From positions 48,276,001-48,340,000 of the forward strand of contig CM076144.1 of assembly GCA_038025085.1 (NCBI GenBank): 64,000 nt of DNA. Reading direction: 5' to 3'. Shown here piece by piece: positions 10,051 to 22,235 of this stretch (its first letter is position 1; the number at the start of each line of letters is the position of its first letter). This DNA comes from Tetragonia tetragonoides. Taxonomy: Eukaryota > Streptophyta > Magnoliopsida > Caryophyllales > Aizoaceae. A program made the translations under genes and the position numbers. The notes beneath the pieces are model-generated. The model saw only the letters and a list, made by a program, of their open reading frames with translations. It searched no databases and was not told the origin of the DNA.

Positions 10051-11389
10051 TATAATAGTATATACTACTCTACTTACATGAATGTGAAGGATGCATCACG
10101 TATCAGGTAAAGTATCTCTTCTCCATAACTTCCCCCTACTACAAACCAATACCAAAACTCCGCCATCATTTTATTGACAGCTGGAGGACATATGTTTTTT
10201 TCATATTTGGGAGCCTACAAAACATATAAAGTTACGTTGGGAACATATTAGGTGGACAACTTTTTTATGTGATATTTTGGATGTTCCCTAAATCTTCATA
10301 GTTTTTTAGTTGTTGTCTGTTGACTTCATTCCCTAAGCTACTTCCCTTGCTCCTCAAGCCCTTCATTCTTCCGCTGGAAGCCTGGACTCCAGCCAGTTGT
10401 TAAAGACATATACTTCCAGTGTTAATTAAGAAAACAGTTTAAATAAAGGACCACATACCAATTTGTCCAACACACTGTGTACTGTTACCAATATGCCATG
10501 AACTTTTTTGACTTAGAAGCTTAATTTTGTTATTAAGGTGGATGATTACTTTATGTAAGTAATACACTAGCAATGTTTAGACTTAATTCGCACCAAAAAG
10601 AATAATGTTACACTCCATACTTAATAAGCTAAGTAAGCTACTCTGAGGCATATGGTACAGTGGCAAAAGTCGTCGAACGATTTATAAGGATAAAATAGGT
10701 CTTGACTGGTGCATCACATATCTCGTAACTGATCTCCTGCATGACATCTCAGTGTAAGGTTAACGGAGGCATCCAAAGGAAGCATAATCTCATTTATGTT
10801 TTTTTTTCGGAAAATAGTTAGAGATTGTATTTCCATCTTTCAAATGACACCAATGCGGTGCCCCCCGAGAAAAATCATGTACAATTATCGAATAATCTCA
10901 TTTATGTTAGCTAGCAACAAATTTAATTTTTTTATAACACTATATATGTAGGTTTAGACTCATATATAGGCCTAGGGTGTAGACTGTAGCACATCAAAGT
11001 GTATGTGGCCAAATGCCAACTTTATTTGTTTGATAAGCTAGCGCGCATAGCTACAGTTTATCATATTGCCAGTTGTATAGAAAAAGGATGTCCAACTTTA
11101 GGTGAGATAAACATTGTTTATGGTGGCTAAGAAGAACAAAACAGGAAAAAAAAATATTCTAACGGTCACCTGCTTACAATTAGTTTAAGAAAACTATTCT
11201 TAGGCGGCTAAAATGGATGCATTGTTGACAGCTCAAACGAAGGAATAAGAAGATCAGAAAACCTTAAACTAATAATCAGATATATGGCATCTCTAACTAC
11301 TACACCATTGTTTAGCTTAAGAATATTGTCATTAATGAGTGTGTTACAATATTGAACAAACTTACATATTATATTAATTTATGCTACTG
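10050..11389. other. Intergenic AT-rich DNA
   Basis: No coding potential was recognised. One small retro-insertion (10784-10908) is listed separately; otherwise I see only unremarkable AT-rich sequence. Confidence 0.6.
10784..10908 (-). mobile_element. Very short retro-insertion with 17-bp duplication
   Basis: A perfect 17-bp duplication (ATAATCTCATTTATGTT) at 10784-10800 and 10892-10908 flanks a 91-bp insert that begins with a T run, the A-tail of a - strand copy. This is the signature of LINE-type priming; the body is too short to assign to a LINE or SINE family. Confidence 0.8.
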
Positions 11390-11771
11390 ATTATAGTCAG
11401 AGCCGGCCCAAGGGGGTGGCCAGAGGAGCGACCGCCTAAGGCCCAGCCTGTAGAGGGCCCAAACAACAATGCAAAATTAAGATAAATAAAAAAACTTGCA
11501 AATACTAAACATGAAAAAGGGCCTAGTTCCTTGGTTGGAAATGAGTTGTGTTGCTCCTTACCTACATTAGATTTTGAGATCAAATCTCTTTGGCCCCCAT
11601 TTTTCTATAATTTAAAATAATTTTTCATTCTTCATATCCTCATTTCCTAATACGGGGCGGCCCAAATTTTATTTTATTTTTTGCCGATAAAACAAGTAAT
11701 TCATACTTAGGGCCCTCATTTTTATCCCGCCCCAGGGCCTCAAAAACCTTAGGAACGGCCCTGATTATAGT
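11390..11771. mobile_element. Non-autonomous hAT transposon, 366 bp, 8-bp duplication
   Basis: The element at 11398-11763 begins CAGAGCCGGCCC and its other end, read inward, begins CAGGGCCGTTCC. It is flanked by a perfect 8-bp direct duplication ATTATAGT (11390-11397 and 11764-11771), diagnostic of hAT. There is no transposase frame, so it depends on a trans-acting hAT enzyme. Confidence 0.93.
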
Positions 11772-11908
11772 ACTGTTCCCTTCAAAAAAAAAGTTTACAT
11801 TGTACAATTTACATATAGTGTGATATAAATTAAACTGAATTTCCCTCAAAACATACTCTGTGCTTGTGAATATATCAGGAACTGTTATGTGATGCTCTGT
11901 TCGCTACC

Positions 11909-11912
<4 letters not shown>

Positions 11913-11954
<42 letters not shown>
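11913..11954. repeat. Poly-A tract
   Basis: About 42 A in a row; no clear retroelement body or duplication was found next to it. Confidence 0.8.
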
Positions 11955-11957
<3 letters not shown>

Positions 11958-12789
11958 GTACTAAACATTGCGTCTATAGCCATCAGATATCTATATTTTC
12001 ATCATATATTTGAACAATTGCACAATATCCAATGCAAGTTACTCAGTAATTGAGTCAAATTAATACGTAGAATTTAATTCAGTTCAATTTAGTGGAAAAT
12101 AATACTCTAATACTTCCATATTAATGTGATTTCATGTAATTGTATGTCGTTCAAAAAATATAGAATACAAATATCTTTCATGTGATTACAATAATTCTAT
12201 AGATTACCAATGGGGAGATTAAAATGAATCTCTAGTTTTCTTTTATTAATATAATGTTCTCTTTTGTTCTTGTTCTCCACAAAAACTCGTATGACTTTAG
12301 TGGTATTACTCTATTAATAAGTAGTGATTAAAAATCTCCATTATCACTGGTGTCCTATAACATTGTTAGTACTTCTTGTTATTATATATGGTCAAAAATC
12401 ATTAGTCCTTTCTAGTTATGGTCAAACTTGTGTATATATAGATATTATAGTACATTTATCTCAACATATTTTTGGTCAATCAAATTATTAATCTAACCTC
12501 AAAACCCAATCAATCCCATTATTAGACGCAAGATTTGAATCCCTCAAATCCCACAAAGGTAAGAAACACCGGAAAGAATCTCATACTATAACTTTATATA
12601 ATATATGTACGTACCATATAGTCCCATTACTTCCTCATATACTACATACTCTCCCCCCATTTATATAGTAATAACCCAAAAGAATAATTATAAAAAAAAT
12701 ACCTCTCAATCAAATAATTTCACATGATACTATGTAGTTATTTCCTTAATTTACATCAAAATAGTATCAATTAATTAATTTTAATCCTC
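11955..12789. other. 3' flank of the XTH gene
   Basis: AT-rich DNA downstream of the XTH stop. The - strand 3' UTR and polyadenylation site should lie in the part near 12789; I could not fix the site. No other gene is seen. Confidence 0.5.
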
Positions 12790-15700
12790 TCACATAGCAG
12801 CTTGTTGACCACCAGCCACATTATTATTATTGTTAATCTGTTTTCTTCCACCACGGCCCTTCCGTGCTCTCCTATGGCGCTTAGGAATACTTCCGAACTT
12901 AAGCCGGCCCGTCTCCTTAAACCGGGCCTGTTCCGACGGCACGATGACACATTCCGGTGGTGGGACCGGGTACCGAACGGTGTCGTAACAATAAGAGTAG
13001 TACATATACTTCTCCCTAAACCATTGCATATCCTTTTTCCCCTCTAGGGTAATTTGTGAATAATCCTTGTTTTCGATCTCGTCTTTCTTTTCCGAGCAGT
13101 CGACTGCGTTCGTGGACCCCGCTACTTGCTCAATGGGGTCCACTGCACAGCCCTCGAGTACGAGGTCAGTGAACTCGGACACGAAGGGCTCGAACTCATA
13201 CTTGACTCGGTATTTCCCACCGGATGTGGCCCAGCTTGAAGCGTCCCAGATGGTAGCGTAGAGTGACATTGGCTTGGCTGGGTAGTCACTTCCCATCTCT
13301 TCGTTGCGAACGATTTCTCTGATGGGGACATGGTCTACGTAGAATCTGCATTGCATGAATTATAATGGATTTGGTAAGATTTACTAGCAAGTAGCAACTA
13401 GCAAGTACATATATTGGTTCAAATAAGTGCATTGCATAATAGAGGAAATTAATTAAATATGTAAATATTTATTTATATATATGATATGCCAGCGTTTTAG
13501 TTTGGGTTGAGCTCTTCACTGCATTATACTCTCATAATTTTTATATATGCTCCTACACAAATTTTATCGCAGAGAAAATATAAGGAAAACTAACGGACTT
13601 TAAAAAATATAACAAGTATTTTTATATTGTTAGTCAAAGTGTAATAACCGTCTCATGGTAAGTCCAATATCTGGATAAACTCCACAACATGGACAACCTT
13701 GCTTGTAATTCTATTCTTGCTATTTTGATGGAAAAGATAAAAAGAGGGATCGTGCAACTCCATTTAATACTTGAGATCAAAATCTCGGGATCTCGAGTGG
13801 TAGCTACAAAAATATATAAAGAATGATTGAAGGCATAGAAGCGTGAACACTCAAACATATTCTTGTTATTGCAAAAGGAAATATATATATACACCATGCT
13901 CACTTTTGACCAATATATCCATCATGTATTTTGGAGTGAAAAGAGCAATTGGTAACCAACACAAAAAGTTAAATGATTTTCCTCCCTAATTTAGAATATG
14001 TGGAGCCAAACTCTAATAATTAAGAATAATATATTCATGGGCATGAGCTGATGACCCTTAAATTTGGTATATAGATCACCTAACAAGTAAGGCATACAGT
14101 TGGATAAACATAACCTTTGCTTGAAAATGACATATATTGTTTAAAGTGAACCAGCTGGGATATGCTAGCTCTTTGATTGTGATATGAAATTCACTTGAAT
14201 TCCTCTTGTTCATTATCTCTTGTAATGATACAATTTTGGTAAAATGTCCCACCTAAGTTTTTTCCTTGGTCCAATAACCATCATAGTAATAACTTGGCGC
14301 AACTTTATTGCCAAATGAACCATACAACACTATTGCCAGGTCGTTTATTTCGTATTTAAAAACATAAAAAGAGTACAGCCGTTTAATATTGGACATGACA
14401 ATAACATCAGCCGATCAAATAATTTTGGTAACCTTATCAAGAGATAGAGTTAACAGTTTGGCAATACCTCTAATGAATTCAATAACCTAACCCTTAGAAT
14501 GCAATTAATGGATAAGTAGGGGATAGACTTTAATGGTTCTATACTTGTGTCTATTATAGATTAGTAAGTACTACCAAGCTAGTATATAGTTCTTTCAATT
14601 TTTTGATGGGCAAGTACTAGTATATTTAGACCTATTCAAAATAATTCTTTTTAAAACTAAATATATAAATCATGAGATATATACAATTATCCTCCCACAA
14701 ACCCCTATGAGCACCCCCCTTATTACAGCACGAATTGCTAGCACCTTTGCTTGCCAAGAAAGAATAACTATTAAGGATGTATAGTGCCTAATAAATTCTA
14801 TACAGTAGCATATAAACTCGATATCGAGACTTTACCAACGTTGGTAACTAAACTAAACGCCTAAACATATTTGTGACAAAGGTTTTGTTTGATTCAACTG
14901 GATAAAACTGATCTGAACTGAAGTGAACTGAACTGAAATGAACTGAACTGAAATGATTTTTTAAACTTGACCGTTAACCATTTAAAATTCGTCCAAACAT
15001 AGTCAATATTGAACTCATTTGAAAGTATGCTTTGAGATCATTCCGATAACATAATTATCGTCATCAAATTATTTCGGAATAAAAAGTTATATGAGTAATA
15101 AAATTACACATGAACTAAACTGGACTGAATTGAACTGAATTTAAGTAAAATTAAGGGGAATCAAACAGAGCCAAAATGGTTGTACTAATACAGGTTTTAA
15201 AACCAAGATAAAATCAAGCAAAGTGTGAATAACTCCCAAAATTTCGAGAAGATTTTTAGAGAATAAATATGGATGATACAGGAGAGAGAAAAGAAGCGTG
15301 TAAGAATAAAAAATAGTCAAAACCAAATGGGCAAGAAAATCTCTCCCTCCATAAAAACCATACCAATTACCAACCACATAATCTCTCTCTTTCCTTTTCT
15401 ATCCCCCGTTAGAATCCAAATTCCGCGTTAGAAAGTTGTCAAAGCCAGCCATTCGCCAGTAAAAGTCGGCCCAAAACCAACCAAAAAAGAAAAGAAAAAT
15501 ACTTACTAAATTCAATGGCTCTCAAAATTTGCTTTCCTTATTTATACTATATTTTATTTAATATCCCTTAGATATGGTAGAAATATTATTATTAGGTGCA
15601 CTGCACAGTCACAAGCGGTCCAATTCCATCCAATATAAAATTAAAAAACTTTCTAAAAATGAAAAAAAAAAAAAAAGGAGAGAGAGAGAGAGAGAGAAAA

Positions 15701-16591
15701 TTGACATACATGATGTTCTTGCGGGTCCATAGAATGCTGTATTGATGAAAATCCTTGGTGGGATCAAACCATAATCTATATCTCTCCTCTCTTCCACGGC
15801 TCGTACTTCCGTTACCATACAAGTTCGTTTGGAACCTCCATGGCTTCCCTTTAAGGTTTCCTAAAAACTCGATATCGAGCTCGTCGTGATTCTTCTCCCA
15901 TACGTCCCCGTTCGACGTCTGTATAAAATCGTCGTCGTTATTGGTTAGCATTACGGATTATAACCTTAATTGGACCTCCAACCGTCAACTTAATTGAAAT
16001 TGATATAATTGAAATTCATCACAGGAATTAATCGTGGGTTGGTCTAGTGGTGTCAGGGGCAAGACTTTGATAGGGAAAATCAAGGTTCAATTTCCTACAA
16101 CTATGATTGGGAGGAACGCAAAACCTTAACCTCGGAACCAGTTCCGAAATATTGAAAAATATTTACCAATGCTTTCGTTACCAAAAAAAAAAAAAAAAAA
16201 CTTACATAGAAAGCGACAACAACACCGGCTGTGTAATTGCCAGGGAGCTTGATCCTAGAGCTAAAGAATCCGTAATCATAATACTTTGATGAAATGAATC
16301 CGGAACCTGAAAATATCATAAAAAAATGAGTATTAACATATAGGAAATAATGAAATATGTACCTAGTACCTCAGTCTTAACAATAACGGAAAAATAATTA
16401 CCGGCATAACGATTAAGGAGGAGGTTAGCGGAGCGGCCGTCTTCGGAGCGTTTGATGTTGAAATCGGCAAAGAGAGGAGAATAGCCTTCATCAAAAGAGA
16501 TGGTGGAGAGGTTAAAAGCGGCGGTTGCGAAGGTGACGGAGAGAGAGAGGAGAGAGAGAATGAGGAAGAGATTCATTCTTCCTCCTGACAT
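12790..16591 (-). CDS. Xyloglucan endotransglucosylase/hydrolase, group III type (XTH27-30-like)
   Basis: A secreted GH16 enzyme that cuts and rejoins xyloglucan in the cell wall. Exons on the - strand are 16591-16402, 16306-16206, 15918-15710 and 13345-12790, all GT-AG, giving 351 aa. Residues 1-30 form a signal peptide; a second Met at residue 6 is an alternative start. The catalytic motif HDELDIEFLG is at 108-117 with both catalytic Glu residues, followed by an N-glycosylation sequon NGS at 133-135. The C-terminal XET domain has FMYYSYC-like YMYYSYCYDTVRYP and paired Cys. The end is unusually basic (KRHRRARKGRGGRK) then poly-Asn. The sequence from YAGSGFISSKYYDYG to PIREIVRNEEMGSDYPAKPM is closest in my recollection to Arabidopsis XTH28/30. 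Intron 3 is 2.36 kb and holds a MITE; intron 2 holds a SINE. Confidence 0.95.
14881..15172. mobile_element. Tourist-like MITE in XTH intron 3
   Basis: Imperfect terminal inverted repeats GGTTTTGTTTGATTC and (inward from the right) GGCTCTGTTTGATTC bound 292 bp without coding capacity. Both flanks read AAA, a possible 3-bp duplication. The interior has short GAACTGAACTGAAAT tandem units near each end. Superfamily assignment is tentative. Confidence 0.7.
15678..15697. repeat. (GA)n microsatellite in XTH intron 3
   Basis: A GA run of about 20 bp follows an A run, close to the exon 3 donor (15709). On the transcript it reads CU-rich. Confidence 0.85.
16033..16200 (+). mobile_element. tRNA-derived SINE in XTH intron 2
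   Basis: A pol III box A-like sequence TGGTCTAGTGG (16040-16050) and a box B-like GGTTCAATTTCC (16084-16095) with normal spacing are followed by a body and an 18-A tail ending at 16200. It lies antisense to the gene inside a 287-nt intron, and the tail stops at the fifth intron base of the exon 2 donor (16205-16201). A target duplication is not visible. Confidence 0.85.
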
Positions 16592-16854
16592 ATTGCTTTT
16601 GTGTTTCCTGTGTTGTTATTTTTTTGTTTCCCAAATAAAAACTTGTGTTTATTTTTATTTATTTTTTATTTTTTTTTATTGGGATTTCTCTCTTCTCTTT
16701 TTCTCTGTTTACGTTCTTTACAAGCATATAAGCAAACAGCGTGATATAAGGAAGGAATAGGAGAAAACAAGGGGGGGAAGAGAGAGATAAAGAGAGAGAA
16801 TGAGAGGGAGAAAAAATTGGTGGGCTGATTGGTCCATCTATGAGGACTGCAGGG

Positions 16855-16862
16855 TATTTATA
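16855..16862 (-). promoter_or_regulatory. Probable TATA box of the XTH gene
   Basis: The - strand reads TATAAATA 264 bp before the ATG. A start site about 30 bp downstream would give a CT-rich 5' leader of roughly 230 nt (the + strand shows GA-rich DNA at 16770-16815). Position and motif fit; no experimental support. Confidence 0.6.
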
Positions 16863-17059
16863 TTTTGGATGATGACATTAGAATAATGCCAATAATTTTC
16901 CACTTAATTACAGGATTGCCGCTACATGATTATTTTTTTCTTATTTTTTTCCTTATTTTTGTTTTTTGGTTGATGCATGTATTATGTATATGTAGATTGT
17001 GGGTTATAATTAGAAAATCTACTTTTATTTTGTTTTTTTTTTTCTTTTTTTTTCGTTGT

Positions 17060-17420
17060 TTACATGATGCATTCCGTTTTGTTTTGTGTTTTACCCCATT
17101 CTGTAATTCATTTTGGTCCTGTTCTTTTTGTCGTTTCTATATTGCATTCCGTTTGTTCAGCGTCGTTCAGTTCCATTTCGCGTCGTTCCGTTCCGTTCCG
17201 CGTCATTCCGTTGTGTTCCACATTCTGTATTTTATTTTATCTCACATTTTCTTTCATTATCCATGTCGCACCGTTTTGTTCCTCATTGTCCCGCACCATC
17301 ATGTTGAAGAGAACATGGCTCTTGTCTCACGTTTTACTTCATTATCCGTATCGTTCTGTTTCGTTTTACGTTGTTCTATTTATCACTATCCCACATATTG
17401 TGTTGAAGAAAGCAAGGTCT
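17060..17420. mobile_element. Tourist-like MITE relic with TTCCGTTCCG-rich interior (copy 2)
   Basis: The stretch contains GGTCCTGTTCTTTTTGTCG, TATTGCATTCCG and many TTCCGTTCCG units, and ends near GTTGAAGAAAGCAAGG. It matches the layout of the copies at 9805 and 18948. The long open frame over it is a by-product of low stop-codon density in the repeats. Confidence 0.6.
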
Positions 17421-17622
17421 CAAGGGTTGGATTAAATTTTGGTATGTGTTTTTGGGCATGTGAGTGCTAGCTCTAAACCGTAGATGTATTTGGGGTTGAC
17501 AACAAAGAGGAAAAGAGTGGACCATAGAAACAAATTATTGTTTGAATTAGGGGTGGCCAACTAATTATTAAGACTTTCGAATAAAGTTGGGGGAGGGGAT
17601 GGAGAACAAATATTTTAATTAA

Positions 17623-17698
17623 TTTTAAGGGGCCAGGGTTTCTCAAATATTAATTACGATATTTTATTATAAAATGTCATCCAAATATAATCATATTC
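17623..17698. repeat. 76-bp duplication, copy 1 (identical to 18071-18146)
   Basis: A 76-bp segment containing AAGGGGCCAGGGTTTCTC is repeated without any mismatch I can see 448 bp downstream, in the same orientation. Confidence 0.9.
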
Positions 17699-18070
17699 TC
17701 CATTATAAGGATAAGCTAGTTAGCAAGTTTCCTACGCCATGTGCATAGTAATCATCCTTTTGTTTTGCCTTGTAATATAAGAACGAAAGGAAAATGATAA
17801 GGTTGGTTGAGCCTCACTGCAATTATTTAGCTTAAATTAGTGTTTTAGCATCATAATCCACCAAAAAGAGTGGGACTCCCTTGCAATTAACAATAATATG
17901 TTGCCAATTGGAGAACAATTTTTCCACATTAGAATATTTGCAAGTAGCTAGAAGAACCTGGTCAGTACAAGTATAGACAAGCAAATTCAGTGTCTGTCTT
18001 GTACCATTATAGTAGACATACAACCAAAGCTATCATACTGAGTTTTTTTTGTTTTTTTTTTTTTTTTTTT

Positions 18071-18146
18071 TTTTAAGGGGCCAGGGTTTCTCAAATATTA
18101 ATTACGATATTTTATTATAAAATGTCATCCAAATATAATCATATTC
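18071..18146. repeat. 76-bp duplication, copy 2
   Basis: Second copy of the 17623-17698 segment. It is directly preceded by a T run of about 30 bp (18042-18074), which may have helped the event that created it. Confidence 0.9.
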
Positions 18147-18325
18147 ACCAATTACCATCGACTACAATAACTATTTTCCGCGCTAATTTGTAAGCACTTC
18201 AAAGATCAGTGAGACAACTGGAAGAATTCCCAAAGAGCCAGCATATTCAGGTCCAATACTTTGTTGTAGACTCGTGTATATTTCTCTTTCTAACCACACA
18301 ATTACCAGTACACGTCTTCTAATTC

Positions 18326-18468
<143 letters not shown>

Positions 18469-18944
18469 GAGAATCAAAATAGAGACAAGCATCCATATAA
18501 ATAGTTCCATAAACTTCTTTTAATAAGGATTCCAAACTGGAAAAAAAAAATTAATAGTTTATACTTCTGCTGTATCAATTATCAGACCGATGGATTTAAA
18601 ACTACTATATAGCCAAAGAGAGGGTCGAAATTGAAAACGTTTTGTAGTAGTTTCTCTAAAATTTACGTATATTTATCTTAATTAAGTTGATGTATGTATG
18701 AAAATGTTTTTTTTTTTCTTCTTAATACTCAAAAGGAGTTAGACTTGATCAACATAGTGCTGCTAATTACTTCCACACTAGTGATAATGACTATAATGAT
18801 GACGATTTGAGCCAAATTCATTTGCTTTCAAGATAGTACTTGGTAATTATCTAACAGATGTCAACATTATTAGAGCATTTAATCAAAGCTTTAATTAAGG
18901 TCCAAATCTAAGAAAATATATTTAACATATAGTGAGTTAGTGTC

Positions 18945-19119
18945 TTAGGCCTGTTCTTTTCGTCGTTACATGCTGCATTCCATTCCGTTCCGCGCCGTAT
19001 TTTGTACTTCATTTTGTCTCACATATTTTTGAATTATCCGCGCCGCGCCGTTTCATTTCGTTCCGTTCCGTTCCTCACCATCCCATACCATGCATTCCGT
19101 TGAAGAGACCAGGGCCTTA
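18945..19119. mobile_element. Tourist-like (PIF/Harbinger-type) MITE with TTA duplication (copy 3)
   Basis: The element at 18948-19116 (169 bp) starts GGCCTGTTCTTTTCG and, read inward from the right, GGCCCTGGTCTCTTC. TTA flanks both ends (18945-18947, 19117-19119), the usual PIF/Harbinger duplication. The interior is rich in TTCCGTTCCG units. It is the best-kept of three copies here. Confidence 0.8.
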
Positions 19120-19467
19120 GTGACTAATGGTAGCAATTCCCTAAAAAAATTCTTGCAACACTTGTGATGAAGAAGAATTTTTCTTCAATTCATAAATGGG
19201 CCCTACATCTTGATGCTGATAGGCTATATTATCATACACTATAGATGCTAAATAAAATGAAGAGTCGTTATGTCAATTTCATGATGATGATGTATAGATA
19301 ATTAGATATATGGCCAAGCTAATTGAAAGGGAAGTAATATAGCAATAGTGTTAGAAGCCAGCACATAGGAAAGGGAATTGGCTACAAATACTACTTGCTA
19401 TACTGCTACTGGTACTGGACGTATTTACTATTCTTTAATCTGGTGAAGTTGGTCAGTTTTATGAAAT

Positions 19468-19663
19468 GAGAAATAATGGACATGTAATGTGTTTTTTTTT
19501 TTTTTTTGGTATAAAGACCAGTACAAATGTACAATATACTCATACATAATATATATGGAGAAGGAAAATTCGAATTGAGACCTAATACACTCAATATGGC
19601 AATACCTCGATCAGTCTTAACCACTAGGCTAAGATATAGGTAAGAAATGAACATATAATGTAA
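19468..19663 (-). mobile_element. tRNA-derived SINE with imperfect target duplication
   Basis: Read on the - strand, box A-like TAGCCTAGTGGTTAAG (about 19618-19633) and box B-like TCAATTCGAATTTTCC (about 19565-19580) precede a body that ends in an A-tail (T run 19492-19507 on +). Flanks AGAAATAATGGACATGTAATGT and AGAAATGAACATATAATGTA are diverged copies of one target site, so the insertion is older than the LINE at 5208. Confidence 0.82.
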
Positions 19664-20189
19664 TTATTGAATCCTGACAAGTTTGCTTAGGGATAGAGGC
19701 TAATCTCTCCTGTAATTAATGATTTGCATGCCTTTAACGAATTAAAGCAAATGGAGACAAAATATCTTTCTCTTCGACAATAGAGCGAGTAGTATCATTC
19801 CCACAAGTAATCTTTAATCGAATTTGAAATATATAGTGTGTTTGTTCTTTTATAGATTGTCTTATATAAATCCAAAGCTTAGGGCCAGGTGTTAATTTGT
19901 CCATTAGACTAATACCCTAATGATATGTGCTTATTGACAATTGCCCATCGGGTTCGTTTTCGTTATTGTAGGCTATTTATCCGATTAAACCACTAGCAAA
20001 AGAGGTATTTGGTTAACACGATCTTATGTCTCAATGTACTATTTCATGTCTCAACCACATTGTGATCATTCATAATTTTGTCATACATCTCAATTTAATA
20101 ATAAGTAAAATTTAAAAGTTGACGTGTGGAATGTATAAAGGAGTGAGATAGGAGATGACACACAAAACGAGACAGAGAATCAAGCTGTC

Positions 20190-20350
20190 AAAAGCTGACC
20201 CGACCCCTTTTTTTTAAGGTCCTGAAAAAACTTTTTCGACCCGAATCCGCTTACAATCCGGTAAAATGAACTTAAAATAGGTTCGGCCCAAAAACCAACC
20301 AGTAACCGACCCGACCCGAACTCATAACCCGTTGAGAGTCGACCCGTTTG
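20190..20350. repeat. GACCCG-rich dispersed repeat, copy 1
   Basis: Carries CCGACCCGACCCGAA and GACCCGTTTGACA. A related stretch lies at 40260-40530 (CCGACCCGACCCACTTGACC, then CCCGTTTGACA). Probably a worn transposable element; the superfamily is not clear. Confidence 0.55.
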
Positions 20351-21041
20351 ACAAGTCTATTAGCTGGTATTTGGTAGGTTACTATGAGTAGCTTTCGAGA
20401 TTAGCTTAAGCCTTAAGGCTAATCTGATACTGGTAAAGTGAGCACAATGACATCCTTGCCCACTAGTTAATACTCTGTGTTGTTTATGTGTTATGCCCAG
20501 CCCCTTCTCATACTACTCCCTAAGCTAAGAGCTTCAGAAAGGGTACCATTGCATTGACATGGTGTTACACGTGCGTGCGATGATATACTCATAGTATAGT
20601 GGGTATCAAAATTGGATGTTGAAAGTATAAATGTTTCTAAGGTCGTTTTTTGATACATTAAATGATCCATTGGGGAATGTCAAATGTTGGTGGTAAATGG
20701 GGTTGATGAGTTTGGGGTTGGCAAACAAAAAGACAACTCATATGAGTAGAGAGAAACCTCCTTGTCCATGCAAATAGAAATGCCCCTTCTCTTTTAATTT
20801 TGTCATTTGGCAGTACTTAGGATATATCTATTGAGGATAGATAGAGCCTACAGGTCATCCCATTTTGTTAGGATAATGTCCTCTCTCTCTCACTCTTAGT
20901 TGTTCCTATTCATTTTTATTTTATTTTTATTTTAGGTTCTAAGTTTACTCTTCAAGTAGTTTGATAAGGGAAATTCATGGGCTCGAATCTCCATTCCCTC
21001 ATGCTTTGTGTCTGCTGGCTTCTATGAACAGTATTACCCCC

Positions 21042-21141
21042 TTGTTGGTGCTTCATTTACGGATCAATGCTTGTGCTGGTTGTTCAATTAGTTGTTGGTG
21101 CTTTATTGACGGATCAGTGCTTGCACTGGTTGTTCAATTAG
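21042..21141. repeat. 50-bp tandem duplication
   Basis: Two adjoining 50-bp units (21042-21091 and 21092-21141), each starting TTGTTGGTGCTT and ending GTTCAATTAG, differ at about five bases. Confidence 0.9.
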
Positions 21142-22078
21142 TCTGATATGTTCACTCTTAAACACAAAATTCGAACATGATATAACAGGAATGTCTCAAT
21201 CGTTATTCACTTGCACCCTCTTTTTGATGAGCCACCTCTGTCGACTTTTATTTTGGTCCCTTTATTTGTGACTCATAATTTCATTCGATTGTCTTAATTT
21301 TGCATAAAAAGTAATACAAGAAAGTTCGCTATTTGTCAAAAGTGTTCCATTTTCAACCCAACTTATATTAAATACTAGGGACTAACTGGCCCAATAACCC
21401 CAGTTCTCATACTCTCAACCTCCAACATTCAATTTAGATCCATAGTCTTCGATCTCCCAAAGTCTTATATTCTTATCCCTACATATGTGCCCATCAAGAC
21501 ACGGTAGAGAAGTTGAGGCTAGCGTGTATTCTTTTCCATTTCACTAATAATGGTTTCAGTTTAATTCGATTAACTGATATACTACGTGTTACTTTTTTTC
21601 TAACATATTATTATTCAGTTCATTTCAATTCATATAAGTAGGTCATTTTCCAATTTGGTAAAATTGGTTTTCAAGTTACGTCCTCAAAACAAATACGGAG
21701 TACTACTCACTATATACGTATAACTTATTCATTGGTTTAAGATAACAAGAAACAAGAAAAGGAAAGAAAGTAATAGTGAAAATGGTGTAAATGTCAAAGG
21801 CAAAATTGCGTGCGGGCAGAGATGAGAGTGACCTGGTCTGGTGATGATGCTGACCGAAGAACTTTGTGCATCCACGCAACCAATTATAAGACATGCATCA
21901 TTTTGTTGTTTGAACTTCCACAAAAAAAAAAAAACCCATTTTGACTTTTCGATAATTAAGGTACTACTCACCCATTAACGAGTTCGTTGGCTGCCTAGCT
22001 AATACGGATTACCTGGTTGCCTAGCTGTCTAATTTATTAGTAGAAACAATTCCATTTCCATCAAAAGATAAAAAAAAA

Positions 22079-22235
22079 GAAGAAGAAGATATAATTAGTG
22101 ATCTATATAAATTAACAGAGTAAGTGATCTATAAAAAAGAAGAAGAAGATATAATTAGTGATCTATAAAAAAATTCCATTATGGATGTGTGTCTCGAAAA
22201 TCAGTGATCTATATAAATTAACAGAGTAAGTGAAA
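22079..22235. repeat. 60-bp period tandem repeat
   Basis: The block AGAAGAAGATATAATTAG at 22081 recurs at 22141. A third partial unit with TATAAATTAACAGAGTAAG is at 22210-22230. Confidence 0.85.

Noticed and set aside
16865..17470. 201-codon frame on the + strand, very rich in Phe and Ser
   Set aside because: Lies over a T-rich stretch and the TTCCGTTCCG repeat; composition is that of low-complexity DNA.
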